Positions 43,318 through 51,847 of a stretch of 64,000 nt of DNA are shown here, piece by piece. A program made the translations under genes and the position numbers. The DNA is taken from positions 1 to 64,000 of the forward strand of contig JBHYDC010000022.1 in assembly GCA_051861205.1 (NCBI GenBank), read 5' to 3'. Source of the stretch: JBHYDC01 sp051861205. GTDB lineage: Bacteria > Pseudomonadota > Alphaproteobacteria > Rhizobiales > Pleomorphomonadaceae. Within the stretch, counting starts at the first letter, position 1. The number at the start of each line of letters is the position of its first letter. Under the pieces are notes generated by a model. That model had not been told where the DNA came from. It did no database searches and saw only the letters and a program-made list of their open reading frames with translations.

Positions 43318-44070
43318 ATGAGCAAGGGCAGGCCGACCGAAAGCCATCACTCGCGGATCATCGCCACTCTGCGGCAATCCATCGTCGACGGGTCGTTGCT
43401 GCCAGGTCAGCAACTGCCCAAGGAAACCGAGATGGCGGAACAGTATGGCGTTTCGCGCATGACGATGAACAAGGTACTCACTCAGTTGACGAGTGAAGGT
43501 TATCTTGTCCGGCGCAAGCGTAGCGGTACTTTCGTCGCGCAGCCGCGCGGGCAGGCGGCCGTGATGGAAATCAATGATGTCGAGCAGGAGGTCGCCGAAC
43601 TTGGATTTTCTTATGGTTGGCGGCTCAATACGATCGAGGCAATCAATCTCACCGAATCTCAGCGTGTAATCCTGGATATGCCGAACGAACCAAGAGGGCG
43701 GACCATTGTGCTTGAAGGGTTGCATCTGGCGCGGGGGCAGCCCTTTTGCATGGAGTTGAGGGCCATCAACCTCGATGCTGTTCCTGAAGCATCGGAGCAG
43801 GATTTCAGCCGCGTGGTTCCGGGGCAGTGGCTGTTGCGGTCGATGCCGTTCAGCACGGCGAACCACCGGGTGCGGGCGATCAATGCTGCGGGGCGCGACG
43901 CGCGGCTTCTGGATGTGGCCGTGGGCACCGCCTGTCTGGAGATCCTGCGTAAAACGCGAATCGAACAGGCGTGGGTCACCCATGTGCGCCTGCTTTACCC
44001 CGGAGATCTGCATCAGCTCGTGGCCGATTTCGCGCCGCGCCTTGGCAGTTCTGCGGGCTCTATCGAATAA
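43318..44070 (+). CDS. GntR-family (HutC subfamily) regulator
   Basis: Regulator of about 250 aa. The N-terminal winged helix reads RIIATLRQSIVDGSLLPGQQLPKETEMAEQYGVSRMTMNKVLTQLTSEGYLVRRKRSGTFVA, a GntR signature. The C-terminal UTRA ligand domain (TIVLEGLHLARGQPFCMELRAINL, then RIEQAWVTHVRLLYPGD) marks the HutC branch, whose members bind small organic effectors. It heads the 43-54 kb catabolic cluster and is the likely repressor of its promoters. An upstream GTG at 43291 is in frame, but ATG 43318 fits the family start. It overlaps the truncated hisC-like gene by 11 bp at their 3' ends. Confidence 0.93.
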   Translation: MSKGRPTESHHSRIIATLRQSIVDGSLLPGQQLPKETEMAEQYGVSRMTMNKVLTQLTSEGYLVRRKRSGTFVAQPRGQAAVMEINDVEQEVAELGFSYGWRLNTIEAINLTESQRVILDMPNEPRGRTIVLEGLHLARGQPFCMELRAINLDAVPEASEQDFSRVVPGQWLLRSMPFSTANHRVRAINAAGRDARLLDVAVGTACLEILRKTRIEQAWVTHVRLLYPGDLHQLVADFAPRLGSSAGSIE

Positions 44071-44413
44071 GTCCGAGTCCCTCACGCACCCATTCATCCG
44101 ACCCATCGCCGAGGATAACCTCGTCGGTCCCGGCGCCAGCAAGACCGGCTATGCGGGCCACCAGCCGCCGGCCATAGGGGTCAGGGTAAAGATAAACATT
44201 TTCAATGGCCTTCTGAATCGCGAGTGCCACTTCCTGCGCTGGTGTGTAAGGATTTTCGTTAGATGCGAGCTTCGCGACTGGCTTGCCACCGCAGCGACTG
44301 GCAACATCATCCAAGGTCAGTCCCGCATTGTAGCTCTTCAGAGGGTTCAGTTCCGGACGGAGCAGAGTGGGGTGCCGTGTAATGAGGATCTCCGATTGAC
44401 GCAACTTCGGCAT
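44060..44413 (-). pseudogene. Truncated HisC-like aminotransferase
   Basis: An open frame of 117 codons matches only the N-terminal third of a histidinol-phosphate-type aminotransferase: LKSYNAGLTLDD, then VAKLASNENPYTPAQEVALAIQKAIENVYLYPDPYGRRLVARIAGLAGAGTDEVILGDGSDE. It ends a few residues later at TAG, where the convergent GntR gene begins to overlap. The large domain with the PLP-binding lysine (the rest of about 360 aa) is absent. It keeps an intact start at 44413 and a promoter-side operator at 44426, so it is probably a recent deletion remnant. A genuinely short protein cannot be excluded. Confidence 0.8.
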
Positions 44414-44425
44414 AGTGGCACCAAT

Positions 44426-44437
44426 ATGTATATACAT
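44426..44437. promoter_or_regulatory. Candidate GntR/HutC operator, divergent promoter
   Basis: ATGTATATACAT is a perfect 12-bp palindrome containing TGTATATACA, the known type of HutC site. It lies 13 bp before the hisC-like start and 36 bp before the SDR start, so it can control both directions. Confidence 0.7.
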
Positions 44438-44472
44438 GTCAAGCATCTTCCGAGCGGAGAGAGGGCAGCACC

Positions 44473-45249
44473 GTGACGCATCATCCGCTGGACTGGCTGA
44501 AGAGCCAGTTTTCCTTTGAAGGCAAGCGCGTGCTTGTCACCGGAGCAAGCCGTGGGATCGGCCAGACATTGGCGATTGGATTTGCCAGTGCTGGGGCCGA
44601 CTTGGTGATCGCCGCGCGCAAGGTGGCGTCTCTTGAAGAGACGGCGGACCAAATCCGGGCCGTTGGCAGAAACGTCGAATGCGTGGCCTGTGACCAGTCT
44701 GACGTCAGCGCTGTTCAGGAAACGCTCGGCACAATCGGCAACATCGACGTTCTGATCAATAATGCGGGTGTTGAAGAGGTTTGCCCGTCGCTCGATGTGA
44801 GCGAAGATCTCTGGTCCAAAATCGTGGACACCAACCTCAAGGGCGCGTTCTTTGTTGCCCAAACTGTGGCTAAAGGCATGTCGGAGGCCGGGCAGGGCGC
44901 GATCATCAATCTTGCCTCGCTCACGTCCTTCGTGGGGGTTCCGACGGCAACGCCCTATGGCGCCTCCAAGGCCGGCGTTCTTGGCATGACACGTGCACTT
45001 GCGGCGGAGTGGGGGGTCAAAGGAATCCGCGTCAATGCCATCGCGCCAGGCTATTTCCGCACAGAAATGACCGATGTCTTTTATGAAAACACAGCCTGGG
45101 TGGACCGGATGACCGAGCAGATGCCTCTGCGTCGGCTGGGTGCGCTCGACGATCTTGTCGGGGCTGCAATCTTTTTAGCCGCACCGGCGTCGAGATATGT
45201 CACGGGGCACTGTCTGGTCGTCGATGGAGGCTACCTAGCCTCCATCTAG
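44473..45249 (+). CDS. Short-chain dehydrogenase (candidate diol/ketol dehydrogenase)
   Basis: NAD(P)-dependent alcohol dehydrogenase of 258 aa. The classical SDR motifs are TGASRGIG, NNAG and the catalytic YGASK, ending LVVDGGYLA. The start is GTG 44473 with GAGAGGG at about 8 nt. It is the first gene after the divergent operator. In Hps-type clusters an SDR (HpsO) works with a second dehydrogenase to interconvert diol stereoisomers; this role is inferred from context, and the protein could equally be a generic polyol dehydrogenase. Confidence 0.9.
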   Translation: MTHHPLDWLKSQFSFEGKRVLVTGASRGIGQTLAIGFASAGADLVIAARKVASLEETADQIRAVGRNVECVACDQSDVSAVQETLGTIGNIDVLINNAGVEEVCPSLDVSEDLWSKIVDTNLKGAFFVAQTVAKGMSEAGQGAIINLASLTSFVGVPTATPYGASKAGVLGMTRALAAEWGVKGIRVNAIAPGYFRTEMTDVFYENTAWVDRMTEQMPLRRLGALDDLVGAAIFLAAPASRYVTGHCLVVDGGYLASI

Positions 45250-45290
45250 CTCCGCGTTTCCCGTGATGAAATCGGTCGAAGAACAAAAAT

Positions 45291-45302
45291 AAGTATATAC
45301 AA
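45291..45302. promoter_or_regulatory. Candidate GntR/HutC operator before the ABC operon
   Basis: AAGTATATACAA shares the GTATATAC core with 44426-44437. It lies 51 bp before the ATPase start, so the transporter and downstream enzyme genes seem to have their own regulated promoter. Confidence 0.65.
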
Positions 45303-45353
45303 ATATTGGCGCCGCAGTTTAGATTTTCGGAATGAGGACGAGGGGAACGACAC

Positions 45354-46484
45354 ATGGAAGCAGGCCGGTCCCAGAGTTCGGGCTACGGTAGCCGATCCAA
45401 CGCCAGATCAGCGGTCAGTGCGAAGGATGTCACGATGGATTTCGGGGCGGGTGCCCTTGCCGTGGATCGGGTTTCCTTCGATCTTGAAAATGGTAGGTTT
45501 CTAACGATCCTCGGCCCGTCCGGCTCGGGTAAAACAACACTTCTTCGCATGATAGCAGGGTTCCAGAAGCCCTCCAGCGGCGAGATCACCATTGAAGGCA
45601 AGCCGGTCGATGCCGACCCGCCGCATCGCCGTTCGGTTGGCATGGTGTTTCAGAAACTTGCGCTTTTCCCGCACATGACGGCGGCGGAAAACGTTGCGTT
45701 TCCCTTGAAAATGCGCCGTTTCAACCCGGCGACTATCCCTGGCCGGGTGAAGCAGTTTCTCGACCTCGTCAAGCTGGGCGGCTATGGTGGGCGGCGCGTC
45801 AACGAATTGTCGGGCGGCCAACAGCAGCGCGTTGCGATCGCCCGGGCGCTTGTGTTCGAGCCCGAACTTCTCTTGCTCGACGAGCCGCTGGCCGCGTTGG
45901 ACCGCAAGCTGCGCGAGGAAATGCAGTTGGAGTTTCGCCGCATTCAACACGAACTCGGCGTAACCACGATCAATGTGACGCATGATCAGCGCGAGGCTTT
46001 GGTGGTTTCAGACGACATCATCGTGATGGATGGCGGCAAGGTCCAGCAGCACGCAAAACCGGTGACCATGTATCGCGAACCGGCCAACACCTTTGTTGCC
46101 GGTTTTCTTGGGGTGTCGAGTTTCATCGAGGGCATCGCCGCTCCAGGCGGCCTGAGTTTGAACGCTGAGGTGCTGTGCGGCGTCCATGTCGGCCAGATCG
46201 CCGAGGGTGCTCCGGTCCGCGGCGCCATTCGGGCCGAGCAAATTCGCATTTCGGCAGATCCCGCGCAGTTGAGCGACTGCGATACCCGCCTTGATGGCGA
46301 AGTTCGCGACGTCATCTTCGAGGGGGAGCGACTTCTTTACCTCGTCGCTGTACCGCTTGGCACGGGCTGCGAATTCCAGATCTACCACCACGATCCGGAT
46401 GCCTTCGATCTCTATGAGATCGGCACCAAAGTCAGCATCGGCTGGCGTAGAAACGACATGAAGATTTTTAAATCGACCCCTTAA
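45354..46484 (+). CDS. ABC transporter ATPase (PotA-like)
   Basis: ATPase of 376 aa energising the adjacent importer. Walker A is GPSGSGKTT, the signature LSGGQQQR, Walker B LLLLDEPLAALD and the switch histidine NVTHDQREA. A C-terminal TOBE-type domain (about residues 270-370) follows, as in PotA/MalK-type subunits. ATG 45354 has GGGGAA upstream. The first 25 residues are an extra Ser/Arg-rich N-terminus. Gene order ATPase, binding protein, permease, permease is typical of polyamine/spermidine-type (PotABCD-like) operons. Confidence 0.95.
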   Translation: MEAGRSQSSGYGSRSNARSAVSAKDVTMDFGAGALAVDRVSFDLENGRFLTILGPSGSGKTTLLRMIAGFQKPSSGEITIEGKPVDADPPHRRSVGMVFQKLALFPHMTAAENVAFPLKMRRFNPATIPGRVKQFLDLVKLGGYGGRRVNELSGGQQQRVAIARALVFEPELLLLDEPLAALDRKLREEMQLEFRRIQHELGVTTINVTHDQREALVVSDDIIVMDGGKVQQHAKPVTMYREPANTFVAGFLGVSSFIEGIAAPGGLSLNAEVLCGVHVGQIAEGAPVRGAIRAEQIRISADPAQLSDCDTRLDGEVRDVIFEGERLLYLVAVPLGTGCEFQIYHHDPDAFDLYEIGTKVSIGWRRNDMKIFKSTP

Positions 46485-46527
46485 ACGGGCGATACTTGGC
46501 GAAGCTAACCAACAGGGGATACGACCT

Positions 46528-47625
46528 ATGAAATACCACTTCACCCGTCGCGGAGTCTTGCAGGCCGGTCTGGCCACCAGCGGCGCCGCGCTGATGTCGA
46601 GTTTGGCGGGAACGCGGGTTTTCGCCAGCGAACCGGCAAAGCCGGCCGAAATCATCGTTCGCGCCTGGGGTGGCGAATGGGTTGAGGCATTGAAGCGCGG
46701 TGTCTCCGATCCTTTCACCGCGTCGACGGGGATCACGGTTCGCCATGATCTGACCGAGGATAACGAGATTCAGCCCAAGGTCTGGGCCGCCGTCGATCAA
46801 GGCCGTGTCCCGCCCATCCATATCAACTGGGACACCACCACAAACGCCACCAAATCTGCTCTGCGCGGCGTGACCGAAAATCTGTCCGATCTTCCCAACC
46901 TCGCAGGAACCACCGATCTCGCCAAGCCGGTCGGGCTTGATGGCTATCCGATTGTAAACACATATGGCTATGTCTATGTGCTGGCCTACCGTCCTGCGGC
47001 TTTCCCTGATGGCCCGCCGAAGTCGTGGAAGGATCTTCTCGATCCCCGCCTGAAGGGGCGCCTCGCCTTTTACAATGACGGCATCGGCCTGCATTTCCCG
47101 GCAGTGGTCGCAGGTGGCGGCACGCTTGCGGACATCCCCGGCAACATGCAGCCTGCTTGGGACTTCATCACCAAGCTCAAGGCACAGGAGCCTCTGCTTG
47201 GCGAAGACCCCGATTTCACCACGTGGTTCCAAAACGGAGAAATCGACGCGGCCTGCACGATCTCGACCAACGCCCTCGCGGCGAAGCGCAACGGGATCGA
47301 TATTGCCTGGACGGTTCCCGAAGAGGGCTGCAAGTTCGATACCGACGGCTTGTGGATCCCGAAAGGACTGCCCGAGAACGAGCTATACTGGGCAAAGCAA
47401 TACATCAACTTTGCGATCTCGAAAGACGCCCAGCAAGTCTGGCTCGATGGTCTGGGGCTGCCCGGCGTGGTTCCCGGTCTAACCCCGCCCGAAGGATTGG
47501 CAGGAGACCCCTCCTATCCGACCACAGACGCGGAAAAAAGCCGGTTGATCATCATTTCTGGGCAGGTCCAGGTCGAAAACCAGAGCGACTGGTTCGCCAA
47601 GTTCAAAGAAATCATGCAGGGCTAA
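46528..47625 (+). CDS. Periplasmic substrate-binding protein (PotD-like)
   Basis: About 365 aa. The N-terminus has a twin-arginine signal (FTRRGVLQAGLATSGAALMSS, cleavage near FAS). The mature part matches PotD/iron-type family 1 binding proteins: IIVRAWGGEWVEALKRGVSDPFTASTGITV, then YGYVYVLAYRP and PKSWKDLLDPRLKGRLAFYNDG. PotD relatives bind cationic or small polar organic substrates; the ligand here is unknown. A Tat signal implies folding before export. ATG 46528 follows GGGGA. A strong hairpin lies just after the stop. Confidence 0.93.
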   Translation: MKYHFTRRGVLQAGLATSGAALMSSLAGTRVFASEPAKPAEIIVRAWGGEWVEALKRGVSDPFTASTGITVRHDLTEDNEIQPKVWAAVDQGRVPPIHINWDTTTNATKSALRGVTENLSDLPNLAGTTDLAKPVGLDGYPIVNTYGYVYVLAYRPAAFPDGPPKSWKDLLDPRLKGRLAFYNDGIGLHFPAVVAGGGTLADIPGNMQPAWDFITKLKAQEPLLGEDPDFTTWFQNGEIDAACTISTNALAAKRNGIDIAWTVPEEGCKFDTDGLWIPKGLPENELYWAKQYINFAISKDAQQVWLDGLGLPGVVPGLTPPEGLAGDPSYPTTDAEKSRLIIISGQVQVENQSDWFAKFKEIMQG

Positions 47626-47632
47626 CCTGCAC

Positions 47633-47666
47633 CCTCTGCGCCGCGCCACGTGTCGCGGCGCAGAGG
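47633..47666 (+). promoter_or_regulatory. 13-bp intercistronic hairpin
   Basis: CCTCTGCGCCGCG (47633-47645) pairs perfectly with 47654-47666 around an 8-nt loop, directly after the binding-protein stop and before the permeases. With no T-run it is more likely an mRNA-stabilising or attenuating stem, which would raise binding-protein expression over the permeases. Confidence 0.75.
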
Positions 47667-47737
47667 CCCACTTCCAGTTATCCAACCTGATCACTCTCGC
47701 CGGATAAGGGTGGGCCGATTTTTTTGAGGCTGATGCA

Positions 47738-48691
47738 ATGCCTATGGAAAAAGAATTGCGCGAATTCCGCTATCCCTTGCGGTGGCGCGCAATGGATTTT
47801 TTGGAAGCAACTCTCGATCTACTTTGGCCGCGGCGCTTTGCCAGATTTTCCGGTTGGCTCTTGGTCATTCCGGCGCTGCTTTTAACGGGACTTCTCGTTA
47901 TCGGATTGTTCCAGATCGCGGAAAGCTCGCTCCACACGTTGGACAGAAGCAACTTCCGTCCGTCCGAGGAATTCACACTTGAAAACTACAGAACGATCAT
48001 CGAAAGCCCCACCTACGGCAACATAATCCTGCGTTCTGTGAGCGGAGCCTTGCTCACGGTCGTTTTCACGCTCCTACTCGCCTTTCCGTTTTCATATATT
48101 CTCGTGCGAACGCGCAGTGCTCTTGTCAGGAAGTGCCTTTTAATCACGCTTTTCCTGCCGTTCTTCATCGGGCAGGTGGTGCGCGCCTACGGACTTTTGA
48201 TCATCCTCGGCAGTCAGGGCGTGGTCAATCAAGGCCTTGGCCTCACTGGGATCACGCCGATCCGCCTGCTCTTCAATTTCCCGGCGGTCGTTTTTGGCGA
48301 GGTGCAGTACATGCTGCCTTTCGCCGTGCTTATGCTGGCCCCGGCACTCACGGCCATTCCCCAGGAAACCGAAACCGCCGCCAGTTCGCTCGGCGCAAAC
48401 TGGCTCCGCTCGCTCTGGCACGTCATCTTGCCCATGGCAAAGCCTGGAATCGTTGGCGCGGCCTTGGTCGTTGGCACCCTGACTCTGACGGATTTCGCGA
48501 TCCCGGCCATGCTGGGCGGCGGATCGCAGGATTTTACCGCCAACGCCATTTACGACCAGTTTTTCCGCACGGCGGATCAAGGGCTAGGCGCGGCGCTCAC
48601 CATGGTTCTCGTCGCGCTTGGGTCAGCTTTCGTGGGTATCGTGGTCGCTGTTTTCGGGGCCGGAACGCTCGGGCTGGGAGGTAAGACATGA
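47738..48691 (+). CDS. ABC transporter permease (PotB-like)
   Basis: A 317-aa inner-membrane permease with about six helices, starting FSGWLLVIPALLLTGLLVIGLFQIAESSL after a 35-residue cytosolic N-terminus. The EAA-like loop that contacts the ATPase reads ETAASSLGANWLRSLWHVILPMAKPGIV. It overlaps the second permease by 4 bp. ATG 47744 is an alternative start. Confidence 0.93.
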   Translation: MPMEKELREFRYPLRWRAMDFLEATLDLLWPRRFARFSGWLLVIPALLLTGLLVIGLFQIAESSLHTLDRSNFRPSEEFTLENYRTIIESPTYGNIILRSVSGALLTVVFTLLLAFPFSYILVRTRSALVRKCLLITLFLPFFIGQVVRAYGLLIILGSQGVVNQGLGLTGITPIRLLFNFPAVVFGEVQYMLPFAVLMLAPALTAIPQETETAASSLGANWLRSLWHVILPMAKPGIVGAALVVGTLTLTDFAIPAMLGGGSQDFTANAIYDQFFRTADQGLGAALTMVLVALGSAFVGIVVAVFGAGTLGLGGKT

Positions 48692-49485
48692 TCAGCCCGT
48701 CTCAAAAGCTCGTCTTCTGGTCGCTTGTCTGGTTCTCGGTCCTGATCCTGTCATTGCCCACGATCATCGTCGTCGGGGCGTCTTTCACGGCCGGAAACAT
48801 CATTTCGTTTCCGCCCGAAGGCTTGTCGCTGAAGTGGTATGAGAAAATCGCCCTGGCCCGCGATCTGCAGCAGGCCTTCGTGCGGTCACTTGTCGTGGCG
48901 GGGATCTGCCTTGCCGTCTCTTTGCCGGTCGGCACGCTGGCGGGTATCGCGCTGACCCGGTATCGGCTGCGTTTTGCCGGTGCTTTACAGGTCTATCTGC
49001 TTCTGCCCTTCACCATCCCGCTGATCGGCTCGGGAATTGGGATGATGCTGGTCTTTGGAAGCTGGGGCGTACTCGGCAACTTATGGCCGGTGGGCATCGC
49101 TTGCGCGGTTATCAACTTGCCCTTCCTCATCTGGTCAGTCTCCTCCTCCGCCGCAGTGCTGGACCGCGATCTCGAATTGGCGGCAGCCAATTGTGGGGCA
49201 GGGCGGGTTGAGACTTTCCTGCACATCACGTTACCCAGCGTCATGCCGGGGGTCATCACAGGCGGGCTTTTGATGTTCGTTTTGGCGATGACCGAGTTCC
49301 TCGTCAGCCTGCTCTTGACCGACGCGCGCACCGTTACGCTGCCCGTGCAGATCTACAACAATGTCCGCTCCATCATCACACCGGATCTGGCAGCGGTTTC
49401 TTCAGTCTTTGTTGTAACGGCGCTTGCAGCCGTTTGGTTGCTGGACCGCCTCGTCGGGCTGGAAATCTTCCTCAAATCAAAATGA
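48688..49485 (+). CDS. ABC transporter permease (PotC-like)
   Basis: A 265-aa permease with about six helices: LVFWSLVWFSVLILSLPTIIVVGASFTAG at the start and the EAA-like loop ELAAANCGAGRVETFLHITLPSVMPGVITG in the middle. It overlaps PotB by 4 bp and precedes the HisD-like gene by 34 bp, so the catabolic genes appear to be part of the same transcript. Confidence 0.93.
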   Translation: MISPSQKLVFWSLVWFSVLILSLPTIIVVGASFTAGNIISFPPEGLSLKWYEKIALARDLQQAFVRSLVVAGICLAVSLPVGTLAGIALTRYRLRFAGALQVYLLLPFTIPLIGSGIGMMLVFGSWGVLGNLWPVGIACAVINLPFLIWSVSSSAAVLDRDLELAAANCGAGRVETFLHITLPSVMPGVITGGLLMFVLAMTEFLVSLLLTDARTVTLPVQIYNNVRSIITPDLAAVSSVFVVTALAAVWLLDRLVGLEIFLKSK

Positions 49486-49519
49486 ATTTCGGCGATCCCG
49501 AAACCTGAAAGGAACAATC

Positions 49520-50845
49520 ATGTCTGGAGTGAACGTGAAAAGGCTGAAGGGCCTTTCGGCGGCGCAGCGCGCTGAGTTGGTCAAGCGGTCGGAAACGGAT
49601 CTGAACTCCTTCCTTGAAAAGGTGCAGCCCATCATCGATGCCGTCCGCATCGAGGGCGACGCGGCGCTCGTGCGCTTCGGCCGCGAACTCGATAAGGCCA
49701 CGTCGCTGACACGCGAGACCCTGAAAGCGTCGGAAGCAGAATTCGACGAAGCTTTCCACCACGTCGATCAAACGGTGATCGATGCGATCCGCTTTGGCAT
49801 CGAAAACATTCGCACCTTCCACGAGGAACAGCGCCCCGAGGCGATGTGGCTCAAGGAAATCCGCCCCGGTGCTTTTGCGGGCGATCGATACCTCCCCATC
49901 GACTCGGTCGCGCTTTATGTCCCGCGCGGGAAAGGGTCTTTCCCCTCGGTCACGATGATGACGTCAGTGCCGGGCGTCGTCGCCGGGGTGCCGAACCTTG
50001 CCATCGTCACGCCACCTGGGCCGGATGGCAAAGTCGATGCCGCCACGCTGGTCGCCGCGCGTTTGGCGGGCGTCGAGACAGTCTACAAGGTCGGCGGCGC
50101 GCAGGCGGTGGCGGCGGTCGCCTTTGGCACCGAGACGGTTCGGAAGGCGCACAAGATCGTCGGTCCCGGCAGCCCGTGGGTGGTCGCGGCCAAGCGCCTT
50201 CTCGCCGGCGTTATCGATCCGGGCCTGCCTGCCGGTCCGTCGGAGTGTGTGGTGCTGGCCGACAGCACGATCCACGGCGGCCTTGCTGCGATGGATTTGC
50301 TGATCGAAGCCGAACATGGCCCCGATAGCTCCGCATGGTTGGTGACCGACAGTGAGCGGGTGGTTGAAGAAGCGCTCGCCGCGCTGCCTGACCTTTGGGC
50401 CCAAATGGACGAAAAGCGGGTCGAATTCTCTCGCACAGTCTTGAGCGGGAAATCCGGCGGCATCATCCTGGCCGAGTCGATGGCCGATGCCTGCGCCTTT
50501 GTGAACGAATACGCACCGGAGCATCTGGAAATTCTTTCGACCAAGCCCTTCGAATATCTCGGCGAGATCACCGAGGCGTCGGAGATTCTGATGGGTCCGC
50601 ATACGCCGGTTTCCATCGGTAACTTTGCGCTTGGACCCAACGCCGTTCTCCCCACGTCCAAAGGCGCCAACACCTATGGACCGCTGTCGGTGTCCGATTT
50701 CATTCGGCGCAGTTCCATCGGTTATGTTACCGCCAAGGGCTACCCCCTGATGGCCGCATCGGCCAAGGTTCTGGCGGAATACGAGGGCTTTTCGGCCCAT
50801 GCCAACGCGGTCAGCGCGCTGCGCCAGCAATATCTGGACGTGTGA
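49520..50845 (+). CDS. Histidinol-dehydrogenase-like 4-electron dehydrogenase (HpsN type)
   Basis: A 441-aa NAD-dependent enzyme of the HisD fold, probably oxidising a primary alcohol to a carboxylate. The catalytic Glu-His pair is in NEYAPEHLEIL, and the C-terminal His ligand in EGFSAHANAVSAL. By recall of E. coli HisD, the Gln259 ligand position reads Glu (LLIEAEHGPDS), Asp360 reads Asn (IGNFALGPN) and His367 reads Ala, so it is unlikely to be the histidine-biosynthetic enzyme. HpsN, which turns dihydroxypropanesulfonate into sulfolactate, is a known catabolic HisD relative in similar clusters. The start ATG 49520 has AGGA upstream. The substrate assignment is inference. Confidence 0.85.
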   Translation: MSGVNVKRLKGLSAAQRAELVKRSETDLNSFLEKVQPIIDAVRIEGDAALVRFGRELDKATSLTRETLKASEAEFDEAFHHVDQTVIDAIRFGIENIRTFHEEQRPEAMWLKEIRPGAFAGDRYLPIDSVALYVPRGKGSFPSVTMMTSVPGVVAGVPNLAIVTPPGPDGKVDAATLVAARLAGVETVYKVGGAQAVAAVAFGTETVRKAHKIVGPGSPWVVAAKRLLAGVIDPGLPAGPSECVVLADSTIHGGLAAMDLLIEAEHGPDSSAWLVTDSERVVEEALAALPDLWAQMDEKRVEFSRTVLSGKSGGIILAESMADACAFVNEYAPEHLEILSTKPFEYLGEITEASEILMGPHTPVSIGNFALGPNAVLPTSKGANTYGPLSVSDFIRRSSIGYVTAKGYPLMAASAKVLAEYEGFSAHANAVSALRQQYLDV

Positions 50846-51846
50846 TACCGATGTGGGCCGTCCGTCTTCATGCCAAGGGCGATTTGCGGGTCGAGCGCAT
50901 AGAACCGCCGAAGCCTCCCTCTGGGGGCGAGGTGACTTTGGCCTTGGCGGCGGCAGGGATCTGCGGCTCGGATCTGCATAACTTCAAAACGGGGGCTTGG
51001 CTCAGTCGGGCGCCGTCGGTGGCGGGGCACGAGTTTACCGGCACGGTCACTGCCCTTGGCGAAAGCGTTACCCATGTTGGCTTGGGCGACCGCGTTGTCG
51101 TCGATAGCCGCTACACTTGCGGCACATGTCCCGCCTGCCGGGCCGGGCGCGCGCAGGTGTGCGAAAGCCTCGGCTTCTTGGGCGAGGTGATCGACGGCGG
51201 CTTTGCCGAAGCAGTCACCCTCCCGGCCCGAAACGTGCTGCGCGCTCCCGTTGGAGTGCCCGACCGCCATCTCGCCATGGCGGAACCGCTGGCCGTGGCG
51301 CTCCATGCGCTACGCCGCCTGGCCCCGCCGCCGGGCAGCTTGGTGGTTATCACCGGCTGCGGGCCAATCGGCGGGCTGGTCGCTCTTCTGGCCGTTAGGG
51401 ACGGACATTCCGTCGTCGTGGTTGACCGTAACCAAGCACGCGCCGCGCTGGTCGCAGAAGCGACGGGCGGGCGGGTTGCCACGCTGGATGCCGTTACGGC
51501 ACTCTGCTTTTCCCACGCCGTCGACACCACGGGAAGCAACCAGGTCATCACCGCCTTGGTCAACACCATCGCCGGCTGCGGAAGGCTGGCGCTTGTCGGC
51601 ATCGGGTCCGCCGGTCCGGCGATTGATCCGGTCAAGCTTGTGGAGCGCGAAATCACGCTCGTCGGCTGCCATGCCTTTGGCGAGGAGCTGGCCGAGGTAA
51701 ACGCGCTTCTGCCCGAACTCAGCCCCCGGCTCGATGCCTTCATCGCCGAAGAAATTCCGCTCGGTTTGGTGCCTGACGCTTATAGCCGCCATCTGGCGGG
51801 GCATGTGGACGGGTTGAAAACCATCATCCTTTGCAAGGGACCCTGA
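50842..51846 (+). CDS. Zinc-dependent alcohol dehydrogenase (MDR family)
   Basis: About 334 aa. The catalytic zinc region includes AAGICGSDLHNF and GHEFTGTV (Cys and His-Glu). The structural zinc lobe has the four-Cys pattern CGTCPACRAGRAQVC, and a Rossmann domain follows (VVITGCGPIGGLVALLAV). This set resembles sorbitol/threonine/idonate dehydrogenases. GTG 50842 overlaps the HisD-like stop by 4 bp; ATG 50851 is the alternative start. In Hps-type clusters a zinc dehydrogenase (HpsP) cooperates with an SDR on diol stereoisomers. Confidence 0.92.
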   Translation: MIPMWAVRLHAKGDLRVERIEPPKPPSGGEVTLALAAAGICGSDLHNFKTGAWLSRAPSVAGHEFTGTVTALGESVTHVGLGDRVVVDSRYTCGTCPACRAGRAQVCESLGFLGEVIDGGFAEAVTLPARNVLRAPVGVPDRHLAMAEPLAVALHALRRLAPPPGSLVVITGCGPIGGLVALLAVRDGHSVVVVDRNQARAALVAEATGGRVATLDAVTALCFSHAVDTTGSNQVITALVNTIAGCGRLALVGIGSAGPAIDPVKLVEREITLVGCHAFGEELAEVNALLPELSPRLDAFIAEEIPLGLVPDAYSRHLAGHVDGLKTIILCKGP

Positions 51847-51847
51847 C

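Noticed and set aside
49520..50845. Annotation as biosynthetic histidinol dehydrogenase (hisD)
   Set aside because: It lies in a catabolic cluster without other intact his genes and lacks several conserved metal and active-site residues.
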